DNA of 38,222 nt, from assembly GCA_905201915.1 (NCBI GenBank), contig CAJKQE010000012.1, forward strand, positions 1 to 38,222, given 5' to 3'. Made by a program: the position numbers and the translations under genes. Numbering within the stretch: position 1 is the stretch's first letter; every line of letters begins with the position of its first letter. Below are positions 26,332 through 33,556 of the stretch, one piece after another. The notes under the pieces were generated by a model, which was given only the letters and a program-made list of their open reading frames with translations, was not told where the DNA came from and did no database searches. Origin of the DNA: an uncultured Lachnospiraceae bacterium (GTDB taxonomy: Bacteria; Bacillota; Clostridia; Lachnospirales; Lachnospiraceae).

Positions 26332-26679
26332 TTATTTCATAAAACGGTCAATAGCCTTATTTAACTCATCTAAAGCCTCGTGATCTCCACTTTCGATTGC
26401 ATCTACAATACAATGCTCAATATGATCTTGCAGAATAACCTTCCCTGTATTATTAATGGCTGATTTCACTGCTGAAAGCTGTATCAGAACTTCACTGCAA
26501 TCTCTGCCCTCTTCCACCATACGGCGAATAGACTCTAAATGGCCGATTGCGCGGGAAAGTCGGTTTAGAACTGCTTTCGTATGCGCATGGCTATGGGTGT
26601 GTCCATGAGAATGTCCATGGTTATGTGTAACAACAGTTCCGTCTTCCATTACATGGGTATGTTCATGATTGCTATCCAT
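26332..26679 (-). CDS. csoR: CsoR/RcnR-family metal-sensing repressor with His-rich N-terminal tail
   Basis: A 115-aa protein. Residues about 35-115 are the all-helical CsoR (DUF156) domain: VLNRLSRAIGHLESIRRMVE, DCSEVLIQLSAVKSAINNTG. The metal ligands are C61, H86 and C90; their spacing (25 and 4) equals that of C36, H61 and C65 in the Cu(I) sensor CsoR of M. tuberculosis. The persulfide-sensing CstR group lacks that His. Unusually, residues 5-33 form a tail with eleven histidines (HNHGHSHGHTHSHAH), which could bind Ni, Zn or Co, or buffer metal. Cu sensing is the best guess, with Ni or Co not excluded. It has its own promoter and lies 20 bases upstream of mrp. No copper ATPase gene is in the window. 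Confidence 0.88.
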   Translation of the reverse strand: MDSNHEHTHVMEDGTVVTHNHGHSHGHTHSHAHTKAVLNRLSRAIGHLESIRRMVEEGRDCSEVLIQLSAVKSAINNTGKVILQDHIEHCIVDAIESGDHEALDELNKAIDRFMK

Positions 26680-26706
26680 AGTTTTCTCCTTTCTCGCACT
26701 CCTTTC

Positions 26707-26734
26707 ATTATAACAAACCTGTTAAAAAAAGCAA
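26707..26734 (-). promoter_or_regulatory. Promoter of the csoR-mrp operon
   Basis: On the minus strand TTGCTT (26734-26729), a 16-base spacer and TATAAT (26712-26707), with a TG one base before it giving an extended -10. It is about 30 bases upstream of the csoR ATG. Confidence 0.65.
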
Positions 26735-26753
26735 TGTAAAATCCCTGTTAAAA
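26718..26753. promoter_or_regulatory. Direct repeats in and beside the csoR promoter, candidate operator
   Basis: CCTGTTAAA occurs at 26718-26726, inside the -35/-10 spacer, and again at 26744-26752, just upstream of the -35 box and over the stop codon of the preceding gene. The spacing is 26 bases. The first copy is placed where a repressor would block RNA polymerase. It does not resemble the usual GC-rich CsoR operator, so the link is only positional. Confidence 0.35.
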
Positions 26754-26987
26754 TTCTGAGAAAGTATATCTTTGATGTATCGCTGCTGTCATTACATCAA
26801 ATACTACACTGCCATCTTCCCTGTCAATACGCTCAATTTTAAGCTCTGCCTCATTTTTAAATTTTTCTCTTACATAAGCTTCCAAATCTGCATCATCCGG
26901 AAGTTCTGCCTCCTCAATGAAAATATCTCTTGTATGATTGCCCGGACACAAGTTAATAATTTCCCTTATAATTTCGTATTCCTTCAT
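26748..26987 (-). CDS. Small conserved-looking hypothetical protein
   Basis: A 79-aa acidic protein that I do not recognise (MKEYEIIREIINLCPGNHTRDI...). It is preceded by a good ribosome binding site (GAGGAGC). Predicted alternation of helix and strand (EAYVREKF; AELKIERIDREDGSVVFDVM) suggests a small folded alpha-beta protein; no catalytic or metal-binding motif is obvious apart from one Cys and two His. It lies upstream of csoR in the same direction with 68 bases between them, and csoR has its own promoter. It diverges from xpt on the other side. Confidence 0.7.
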   Translation of the reverse strand: MKEYEIIREIINLCPGNHTRDIFIEEAELPDDADLEAYVREKFKNEAELKIERIDREDGSVVFDVMTAAIHQRYTFSEF

Positions 26988-27036
26988 AATTTCTGCTCCT
27001 CTTCTCTTTGGATTTGCTAAAAAACAAAAAAATAAA

Positions 27037-27065
27037 TTGCCTTTCTAATAAATATAGCGTATGAT
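27037..27065 (+). promoter_or_regulatory. Promoter of xpt
   Basis: TTGCCT (27037-27042), a 17-base spacer and TATGAT (27060-27065), 32 bases upstream of the ATG. The leader is too short for a purine riboswitch. Confidence 0.55.
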
Positions 27066-27097
27066 TGTTTAAATGACAATACACAGGAGGAATACAA

Positions 27098-27670
27098 ATG
27101 GAGCTTTTAAAAGAACGAATTTTAAAAGACGGTACAGTAAAACCGGGAAACGTACTGAAAGTAGACAGTTTTTTAAATCATCAAATGGACATTCCGCTGA
27201 TTAACGAAATCGGAAAAGAATTTAAAAGGATTTATGCAGATGCGCCGATTACAAAAATTCTGACTATCGAGGCATCCGGTATTGGAATTGCATGTATTGC
27301 AGCACAATATTTCAATGTACCCGTTGTTTTTGCAAAAAAAGCAAAAAGCGTAAACCTTGACGGAGAAATGTATACAACGAAAATCGAGTCCTTCACTCAT
27401 AAAAAAGTTTATGACGTTATTCTTGCAAAGAAATTTTTAAGTCCTGAAGACCACGTACTGATTATTGACGATTTCCTTGCCAACGGCTGTGCATTAAACG
27501 GTTTGATTGATATTGTACATACTTCAGGGGCAACTTTAGAAGGTACAGGAATTGTAATTGAAAAAGGATTCCAAAGAGGCGGAGATATGCTTCGTGAAAA
27601 AGGTATCCGTGTAGAATCTCTGGCAATTATTGACTCCATGACTGACACATCTTTAACTTTCCGCGAATAA
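27098..27670 (+). CDS. xpt: Xanthine phosphoribosyltransferase
   Basis: A 190-aa salvage enzyme that converts xanthine and PRPP to XMP. It starts with the family-typical MELLKERILKDGTVKPGNVLKVDSFLNHQMD and has the KILTIEASGI segment, VVFAKKAKS and the PRPP-binding motif VLIIDDFLANGCALNGL (class I PRTase loop), with the expected length. The ribosome binding site is strong (AGGAGGA). In Bacillus, xpt is under a guanine riboswitch; none is visible here. A terminator follows, so it is probably monocistronic, with the ECF S-component gene next on the same strand. Confidence 0.95.
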   Translation: MELLKERILKDGTVKPGNVLKVDSFLNHQMDIPLINEIGKEFKRIYADAPITKILTIEASGIGIACIAAQYFNVPVVFAKKAKSVNLDGEMYTTKIESFTHKKVYDVILAKKFLSPEDHVLIIDDFLANGCALNGLIDIVHTSGATLEGTGIVIEKGFQRGGDMLREKGIRVESLAIIDSMTDTSLTFRE

Positions 27671-27701
27671 AACAGAATAAACTGGACTGCTTATTTTTTA
27701 T

Positions 27702-27735
27702 AAAACTGGCTATTTATACATAGCCAGTTTTATAT
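27702..27735 (+). terminator. Intrinsic terminator of xpt
   Basis: A perfect 12-bp stem: AAAACTGGCTAT (27702-27713) pairs with ATAGCCAGTTTT (27720-27731) over a 6-base loop, followed by a T-rich stretch. It separates xpt from the ECF gene. Confidence 0.85.
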
Positions 27736-27776
27736 TATAGTAATTACATCAAATTTAGATAAAGGAGTCTGGTTTT

Positions 27777-28310
27777 ATGAAATTTCAAACAAAAAAATTA
27801 GTTTTGTCTGCCCTTTTTATGGCGCTGACCTGTGTAGCTACCATGTCTATCCGCATTCCTACTCCGGGAACAGGTGGTTATATTCACCCCGGAGACGCTC
27901 TTGTTATCCTGTCCGGAGCTCTTTTCGGTCCTGTATGGGGTTTTCTAATTGCCGGAATTGGCTCTTGTCTGGCAGACTTATTGGGCGGCTATTTGGTTTA
28001 TGTTCCCATTACTTTTCTTATTAAAGGCCTGGTAGCTTTTTCCACTGCCATTATTTTTCGAAAACTTGCAGTATTTTCAAAAAAACATTATCTTGCATTA
28101 GCCCTTGGTGGAATTGCCGACATTGTACTGGTAGCCGGAGGATATTTCTTCTTTGAATTTTTCCTATACGGACAAGGTGCTGCTGCCAGCATTCCCGCCA
28201 ATCTTATTCAGGGAACAAGCGGTCTTCTGATTTCCCAGCTTCTCTACCCCGTTCTTGCCGCAGTACCGGATGTAAAACGTATGCTTGCGACAAATAATGG
28301 AGCACTATAA
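27777..28310 (+). CDS. ECF transporter S component (substrate-binding membrane subunit)
   Basis: A 177-aa protein with five or six hydrophobic helices. The start KLVLSALFMALTCVATMSI, then GGYIHPGDALVILSGALFG and AGIGSCLADLLGGYLVYVP, is the pattern of the PF07155-type S components of energy-coupling factor vitamin transporters (family includes hydroxymethylpyrimidine, riboflavin and related carriers). The ligand cannot be assigned. No EcfA or EcfT gene is in the window, so it would use a shared housekeeping module (known for group II ECF transporters). No riboswitch was found in its 45-base leader. The convergent GNAT gene ends 3 bases away, with no visible terminator between. Confidence 0.88.
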   Translation: MKFQTKKLVLSALFMALTCVATMSIRIPTPGTGGYIHPGDALVILSGALFGPVWGFLIAGIGSCLADLLGGYLVYVPITFLIKGLVAFSTAIIFRKLAVFSKKHYLALALGGIADIVLVAGGYFFFEFFLYGQGAAASIPANLIQGTSGLLISQLLYPVLAAVPDVKRMLATNNGAL

Positions 28311-28313
28311 CCT

Positions 28314-28757
28314 TTAGCGTTCTTTAATCATCTGGTAGTAGTGCAATTCTTTATATCCCAAACGGCTATAAAGAGAAATTGCTCTTTCATTACTATAAGT
28401 TGCCTCCAGACGGAATCGCTTTGCATTAGGGTATTCTTTTTCTACCCAGTCAAATACCTGAGTGCCATAGCCCTTTCCTCTGGAGCTGCTCTTGAAAAAC
28501 AGTTCATCCAGCCAGATTGTAATTCCTCCTGCTTCATTACTCCATGTGATCCCAATAAGAAAATATCCTACCACACCAGTTTCGTCTTCCAACATCAATG
28601 TACGGGAATATTCTTTACTTCTTATACATTCCTGCAAAGTTGCCTCAAAATGTTCTACAGGAACATTATGGTCACATGCCGGCCCTCCATAAAATTCCTT
28701 CGCCATCTGAAAAAATTCCTGTCTGTCACTCTCCTGGATATCCCTGATATTTAACAT
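28314..28757 (-). CDS. GNAT-family N-acetyltransferase
   Basis: A 147-aa acetyltransferase. The acetyl-CoA-binding motif A is KSSSRGKGYGTQVFDWVEKEY (R/Q-x-x-G-x-G/A) and the following ERAISLYSRLGYKELHYYQM is the usual motif B. The N-terminal part (IRDIQESDRQEFFQMAKEFY) fits the family. The substrate is unknown. It is the last gene of the exoA-dinB operon; its start overlaps the end of orf70 by 7 bases, with ribosome binding site AAGGAAGG. Confidence 0.88.
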   Translation of the reverse strand: MLNIRDIQESDRQEFFQMAKEFYGGPACDHNVPVEHFEATLQECIRSKEYSRTLMLEDETGVVGYFLIGITWSNEAGGITIWLDELFFKSSSRGKGYGTQVFDWVEKEYPNAKRFRLEATYSNERAISLYSRLGYKELHYYQMIKER

Positions 28758-28963
28758 TTCTTTTTTCCTTCCTTTTCTTTTATAAATTCAAATACTTTAT
28801 GCATCATTTCACAATCTTCACTATACGGACACTTTCCGTATTCACAATCAATCTGCTCCAGCTTTAAAACTCCATTTATCTCTGTAAATTCTCCTATGGC
28901 AGTTCTCGCCATATCATAATTTTTACAATATCCATTAAAAAATTCTTCAATTATTTCACTCAT
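28751..28963 (-). CDS. Small cysteine-rich hypothetical protein
   Basis: A 70-aa protein that I do not recognise. Its core has closely spaced cysteines: CEYGKCPYSEDCEMM (Cys at spacings 4 and 5), and one more Cys near residue 13 and at the C-terminus. This suggests a metal site or Fe-S cluster. It sits inside an operon between dinB (8-base overlap) and a GNAT gene (7-base overlap), so translation is coupled to both. The tight packing argues that it is a real gene. A role beside DNA repair is inference only. Confidence 0.72.
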   Translation of the reverse strand: MSEIIEEFFNGYCKNYDMARTAIGEFTEINGVLKLEQIDCEYGKCPYSEDCEMMHKVFEFIKEKEGKKKC

Positions 28964-30236
28964 TTTTCTTCTCTTTCAATGTTTTCAAATCTACCTGTCT
29001 TCCGTCAGGATGACCGCCTATCATATTCTCTACCTTTTTATTATCTAAAAAAGAGGCTCTCATAATAGCATTGTTACCGAATTTTTTCCTGATTTTATCT
29101 ACCGCCATATCCATTTTTTCCATTTTTTCATAATTGGTATTCAAATCAAATAACGACATCTGGCGTCCCCTCTCTTCTCTGGAAACACGGCTGGTATGCA
29201 CACCTAAATGGCGGATTGGTGTGCCATCCCAAAGTTCATCAAATAATACACAGACTGTATCATAAATTTCTCCTGTGATATTGGTAGGCGCTGCCATAAT
29301 TTTTTGATGAGAAACGTTCTTCATCTCAAAGCTTCGAATAGAAACAGACACTACTTCAGCCTTTACATCGTCCTTTCGAAGTCTTGCTGCCACTGTTTCA
29401 CATAAGGAAAGAAGTACCATCTTTGCAGTTCCTTCGTCCGTCACATCAAAGGCAATGGTAGTACTGTTCCCGTATCCTTTATTCCCCTGACTGTCGCTCT
29501 CCACCAACGAAGTATCTCTGCCATTAGCAAAATTCCAGATGCTCTCTCCCTGTTTTTTTAAATGACATTTTAAAATTTCCACATCTGTATTAGCAAGGTC
29601 TCCTATAGTATAAATGCCCAGTTTCTTTAAAACCTGTGTAGTAGCCCTTCCCACAAACAACAAATCTGATACCGGCAAAGGCCACATTTTTGCTTTCATC
29701 TCTGTTGGAAATAAGGTATGTACCTTATCCGGTTTTTCAAAATCTGATGCCATTTTTGCCAAATATTTATTACTGGAAATCCCGATATTTACCGTAAATC
29801 CCAACTCTTTACTAATTCTGTTTTTTAACTTATGGGCAAAAGCAACAGGACTTCCTATCAGTTTTTCCATTCCTGTCATATCCATAAACGCCTCATCAAT
29901 ACTGTACTGCTCCACCGAAGGGCTGTACTCTCTTAAAATATTGAGAAACTTTTGAGAATACTGACGATACATACTATGATGAGCAGGTACAACAATTAAA
30001 GACGGACACTTTTTTAAAGCCTCTGTCAAAGGTTCTCCTGTCTTTACACCACAGGCTTTTGCAGACAGAGATTTTGCCAAAATAATGCCCCTTCTCTTGC
30101 TTTTATCTCCCCCTACAGCACAGGGAATTTCTCTTAAATCTACCGTTCCTCCCTGCTCTAAGCGGTAAACTGCCTCCCATGATAAAAAAGCACTGTTCAC
30201 ATCAATATGAAAAATCACCTTTTCGCAATCAGACAT
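28956..30236 (-). CDS. dinB: DNA polymerase IV (Y-family translesion polymerase)
   Basis: A 426-aa Y-family polymerase. The catalytic motifs are IFHIDVNSAFLSWEAVYRL near the N-terminus and YSIDEAFMDMTG (S-DE motif) near residue 110. It has the helix-hairpin-helix region (LLFVGRATTQVLKKLGIYTIGDLA) and a little-finger domain (KMVLLSLCETVAARLRKDDVKA). The length suits the family; a beta-clamp binding motif is plausible in the segment QMSLFDLN. It lacks proofreading and bypasses lesions. It lies 22 bases after exoA and is co-transcribed with it. Confidence 0.95.
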   Translation of the reverse strand: MSDCEKVIFHIDVNSAFLSWEAVYRLEQGGTVDLREIPCAVGGDKSKRRGIILAKSLSAKACGVKTGEPLTEALKKCPSLIVVPAHHSMYRQYSQKFLNILREYSPSVEQYSIDEAFMDMTGMEKLIGSPVAFAHKLKNRISKELGFTVNIGISSNKYLAKMASDFEKPDKVHTLFPTEMKAKMWPLPVSDLLFVGRATTQVLKKLGIYTIGDLANTDVEILKCHLKKQGESIWNFANGRDTSLVESDSQGNKGYGNSTTIAFDVTDEGTAKMVLLSLCETVAARLRKDDVKAEVVSVSIRSFEMKNVSHQKIMAAPTNITGEIYDTVCVLFDELWDGTPIRHLGVHTSRVSREERGRQMSLFDLNTNYEKMEKMDMAVDKIRKKFGNNAIMRASFLDNKKVENMIGGHPDGRQVDLKTLKEKKNE

Positions 30237-30258
30237 ATTTTTGCCCCCATTTTCTCAC

Positions 30259-31014
30259 TTATAATTCAATCTGAACTTCTACCGGACAATGGTCTGAACC
30301 GAAAATTTCTGTATGAATAGAAGCTGAAACTAATTTTTCATCCAGCCTTTTTGAAGTACAGAAATAATCAATTCTCCAACCCGCATTCTTTTCTCTGGCT
30401 TTAAAGCGATAAGACCACCAAGAATAAATCTCTGTTTTATCAGGATAAAAGTAACGGAATGTATCTGTAAATCCAGCTTCCAAAAATGTGGTGAATTTTT
30501 CCCTCTCTTCATCCGTAAATCCTGCATTATGACGGTTTGTCTTAGGATTTTTCAAATCAATTTCTTTATGTGCCACATTCAAATCACCACACATAACCAC
30601 CGGCTTTTTCTTATCTAATTTCTGTAGATAATTTCTAAAATCCTCCTCCCACTGCATACGATAGGATAACCTTGCCAACTCGCTTTGAGAATTCGGTGTA
30701 TAGACCGTAACCATATAAAAATTCTCATATTCTAATGTAATCACACGCCCTTCTTGATCGTGTTCTTCTATGCCAATACCATACTGCACATTTAATGGTT
30801 CTTTTTTCGCAAAAATTGCTGTACCGGAATATCCTTTTTTTACAGCATAATTCCAATAACAGAAATAACCTTCCGGTGCAAAATCAATCTGTCCTTCCTG
30901 CAGCTTTGTTTCCTGTATACAAAAAAAATCAGCATCTGTCTGTTCAAAAAATTCTGTAAATCCCTTTTTTACACACGCCCGCAGACCGTTTACATTCCAT
31001 GAAATAAACTTCAT
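30259..31014 (-). CDS. exoA: Exodeoxyribonuclease III / AP endonuclease
   Basis: About 251 residues. It cleaves abasic sites and removes 3' blocks. Motifs: MKFISWNVNGLRACVKKGF, FFCIQETKLQ (metal-binding Glu), CGDLNVAHKEIDLKNPKTNR, and FGSDHCPVEVQI (catalytic Asp-His) near the end. AAAAGGAG at 6 bases supports the ATG at 31014; an in-frame ATG at 31050 would add 12 residues before the conserved start. The length equals that of Bacillus ExoA (252 aa). It is the first gene of the exoA-dinB-orf70-GNAT operon. Confidence 0.95.
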   Translation of the reverse strand: MKFISWNVNGLRACVKKGFTEFFEQTDADFFCIQETKLQEGQIDFAPEGYFCYWNYAVKKGYSGTAIFAKKEPLNVQYGIGIEEHDQEGRVITLEYENFYMVTVYTPNSQSELARLSYRMQWEEDFRNYLQKLDKKKPVVMCGDLNVAHKEIDLKNPKTNRHNAGFTDEEREKFTTFLEAGFTDTFRYFYPDKTEIYSWWSYRFKAREKNAGWRIDYFCTSKRLDEKLVSASIHTEIFGSDHCPVEVQIEL

Positions 31015-31055
31015 TCTGTTCTCCTTTTCTTGTCTATTTGCACATTTCAATTTTC

Positions 31056-31084
31056 ATTATACACTATTTTTTCTCCCTTGCGAA
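31056..31084 (-). promoter_or_regulatory. Promoter of the exoA-dinB operon
   Basis: On the minus strand TTCGCA (31084-31079), a 17-base spacer and perfect TATAAT (31061-31056), about 40 bases upstream of the exoA start. Confidence 0.55.
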
Positions 31085-31107
31085 GTGAAAAACTTTCCCA
31101 AAATCTC

Positions 31108-31137
31108 TTTACGAAAAGTAATTTGAGAGTATATAAT
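31108..31137 (+). promoter_or_regulatory. Promoter of the purF-like gene
   Basis: TTTACG (31108-31113), an 18-base spacer and perfect TATAAT (31132-31137), 44 bases upstream of the ATG. The leader shows no riboswitch. Confidence 0.5.
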
Positions 31138-31181
31138 AAGGTGAACATTAAATTGGTAATTCCAAGAAAAGGAGAACAGCA

Positions 31182-32600
31182 ATGGGTGGAATATTTGGAG
31201 TAACATCTAAATCCAGTTGTACCCTGGATTTATTTTTCGGAACAGACTATCATTCTCATTTAGGTACCAGACGCGGAGGACTTGCAGTATATGGGGAAAA
31301 CGGCTTTAACCGCTCAATCCATAACATTGAAAACACACCATTCCGTACAAAATTCGATGGTGATTTAGATGAACTGGAAGGAACATGTGGTATCGGCTGT
31401 ATTTCAGATAATGAGCCTCAGCCGCTTTTAGTACAATCCCATTTAGGCAGCTTTGCTATTACAACAGTAGGTAAAATTAACAATACCGATGAACTTGTTG
31501 ATATTTCTTACAAGAACGGCTGTACACATTTCTTAGAAATGAGCGGTGGATGTATTAACCCAACTGAAATCGTTGCATCTTTAATTAACCAACAAGAAAC
31601 AATTGTAGACGGTATTCGTTATGCGCAGGAATTAATTGAGGGTTCTATGACGCTTCTCATTTTAACTCCGGAAGGTATTTACGCTGCTCGTGACCGCATG
31701 GGAAGAACTCCTCTTATTGTAGGTCATAAGAACGGAGCACATTGTGTTTCTTTTGAAAGTTTTGCTTACCTTAATTTGGGTTATGAAACATTAAAAGAAT
31801 TAGGCCCCGGAGAAATTGTTTATCTGACTCCGGAAAGCTGTGAAACTGTAGCAGAGCCTTTAAACGAAATGAAAATTTGTTCTTTCCTGTGGGTATATTA
31901 TGGTTATCCTACCTCTACCTACGAAGGCATCAATGTAGAGAATATGCGCTACGAATGTGGTAAAAAACTAGCACAACGTGATGCACAGCGAGATGATGTA
32001 AAACCGGATTTAGTAGCCGGTGTACCGGATTCCGGTATTGCCCATGCAATTGGCTATGCAAACGAGTCTGGCATTCCTTTTGCCCGCCCATTTATTAAAT
32101 ATACTCCAACATGGCCTCGCTCCTTTATGCCGTCTCGTCAGGAACAGCGTAATCTCATTGCAAAAATGAAATTAATTCCTGTTGAGGCATTGATTAAAAA
32201 TCGCAAGCTTTTACTGATTGACGACTCTATTGTTCGTGGAACACAGCTTCGTGAAACCACAGAGTTCTTATATAACAGTGGTGCAAAAGAAGTACATATC
32301 CGTCCGGCATGTCCACCTTTAATGTTTGGATGCCCTTATTTGAACTTCTCTCGCTCTAAGTCCGAAATGGATTTAATCACAAGAAGAATTATCGCTGCAA
32401 GAGAAGGAGAAAACGTAAGCCGTGAAATTTTAGAGTCTTATTCTGATCCAGATTCTCAAAACTATAAAGAAATGTTGGAAGAAATTGGAAGACAGTTAAA
32501 CTTTACTACTTTGCATTTCCACCGTCTGGATGATTTATTATCTTCCATTCCAATTGAGCCATGTAAAGTATGTACTTACTGCTTCAGCGGTAAAAAATAA
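31182..32600 (+). CDS. PurF-like amidophosphoribosyltransferase with inactivated glutaminase domain
   Basis: A 472-aa protein with the PurF domain order. The N-terminal Ntn-hydrolase half begins MGGIFGV, so the catalytic Cys of PurF (CGIFG or MCGIFG) is Gly. The RYATAGG..ENVQPLL block is reduced to CISDNEPQPLL and the HNGNLVN loop to TTVGKINN, so Arg73 and the Asn-Gly oxyanion residues of PurF are also missing. The C-terminal phosphoribosyltransferase half looks intact: VAGVPDSGIAHAIGYANE and LLLIDDSIVRGTQLRE (PRPP loop). The four Fe-S cysteines of Bacillus PurF have counterparts (in MKICSFLW, GCPYLNF, and PCKVCTYC). It probably cannot use glutamine; it may use ammonia or serve another role (inference). 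I recall similar MGG variants in clostridia and Bacteroides, beside a canonical purF. Confidence 0.9.
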   Translation: MGGIFGVTSKSSCTLDLFFGTDYHSHLGTRRGGLAVYGENGFNRSIHNIENTPFRTKFDGDLDELEGTCGIGCISDNEPQPLLVQSHLGSFAITTVGKINNTDELVDISYKNGCTHFLEMSGGCINPTEIVASLINQQETIVDGIRYAQELIEGSMTLLILTPEGIYAARDRMGRTPLIVGHKNGAHCVSFESFAYLNLGYETLKELGPGEIVYLTPESCETVAEPLNEMKICSFLWVYYGYPTSTYEGINVENMRYECGKKLAQRDAQRDDVKPDLVAGVPDSGIAHAIGYANESGIPFARPFIKYTPTWPRSFMPSRQEQRNLIAKMKLIPVEALIKNRKLLLIDDSIVRGTQLRETTEFLYNSGAKEVHIRPACPPLMFGCPYLNFSRSKSEMDLITRRIIAAREGENVSREILESYSDPDSQNYKEMLEEIGRQLNFTTLHFHRLDDLLSSIPIEPCKVCTYCFSGKK

Positions 32601-32616
32601 TATTTCATAAAAATAG

Positions 32617-32663
32617 AAAAAGCCGTTATATTTAAGCTCGAAGCTTAATATAATGGCTTTTTT
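32617..32663. terminator. Bidirectional terminator between the purF-like and yitT genes
   Basis: AAAAAGCC (32617-32624) pairs with GGCTTTTT (32655-32662), with further pairing inside around AAGCT, and T-runs at both ends. It serves the converging genes on either side. Confidence 0.85.
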
Positions 32664-32666
32664 GTG

Positions 32667-33533
32667 TTAATAATTATTTTCCTGATAGAAACGTCCCAGC
32701 AATGTGTCTGTTTTCACAATATTTACAAATGCATGGGCATCTGCTTCCATAACTTTTCTGGTAAGCATCTTTGCCTCTACTGTGGATACAACAGAGTAAA
32801 TCATTTTTCGTTTCTCATTAGAATACATTCCCGTTGCTGAAAATTCTGTTGCACTGTGATTTGTAACCTCTGAAATAGCCTGATAAACAGCCTCAGCATT
32901 TTCTGTAACCACAAATAATGTAACTTTCTTATAATTTTGATACAATAAATGTATCATCTGTGTAGATGTATACTGGAAAATAATAGAATAAAGTGCTTTA
33001 TCCCATCCAAAGAGGTAACCCGCAATCAAAAGGACAACCGCATTTCCCAATAAAATATAATTCCACACGTCTTTATTTTTCTTTTCCGCAAAGTAAATGG
33101 CAATAAAATCTGTTCCGCCTGTTGAAGTTCCTCCTATTAGTGAAATACTGATTGCAACTCCATTAATCAAGCCTCCAAATATACTAATCAACAGAATATC
33201 TTCTGTAATAGGAACTGCCGGAACAATATCCGTCAAAATACTGGTAGCAACAATCATACAGCTTGTAACAACCGTAAATTTCTTACCTATAGCTTTGAAG
33301 CTGATAATTGCTGGAATCGCATTTAACGCTAAACTGATAGAAGAAAAAGGTACTGTAATATCAAAAAACCTGTCGCAAATGGTCTGAAATAACAGTGTAA
33401 CACCATTAAATCCTCCTGGATATAATCCTCCTGCCCGCACAAAGGTCTTAATATTCACTGCCATGATTACCGCACCGATAAGACCAAACAGAATTCTCTT
33501 TGTCTCTTTTTTTGCATCTACCTTAGCACTCAC
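32667..33533 (-). CDS. YitT family membrane protein (DUF161/DUF2179)
   Basis: A 288-aa protein. The N-terminal 200 residues carry five or six hydrophobic helices and the family motif RAGGLYPGGFNGVTLLFQ; GGTSTGGTDFIAIYFAEKKN is also typical. The C-terminal 80 residues form a soluble DUF2179 domain (VTLFVVTENAEAVYQAISE, RKMIYSVVSTVEAKMLTRKV). The function is unknown; it is sometimes annotated as a transporter. The start is GTG at 33533, with GGAGG 12 bases upstream, a wider spacing than usual. It follows ddh by 23 bases and is probably in the same operon. Confidence 0.87.
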   Translation of the reverse strand: MSAKVDAKKETKRILFGLIGAVIMAVNIKTFVRAGGLYPGGFNGVTLLFQTICDRFFDITVPFSSISLALNAIPAIISFKAIGKKFTVVTSCMIVATSILTDIVPAVPITEDILLISIFGGLINGVAISISLIGGTSTGGTDFIAIYFAEKKNKDVWNYILLGNAVVLLIAGYLFGWDKALYSIIFQYTSTQMIHLLYQNYKKVTLFVVTENAEAVYQAISEVTNHSATEFSATGMYSNEKRKMIYSVVSTVEAKMLTRKVMEADAHAFVNIVKTDTLLGRFYQENNY

Positions 33534-33556
33534 TTTTTATTCACTTCCTCCAAACC

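Noticed and set aside
26988..27097. Guanine/xanthine riboswitch upstream of xpt
   Set aside because: The leader after the promoter is only about 25 bases, with no conserved purine-aptamer sequence.
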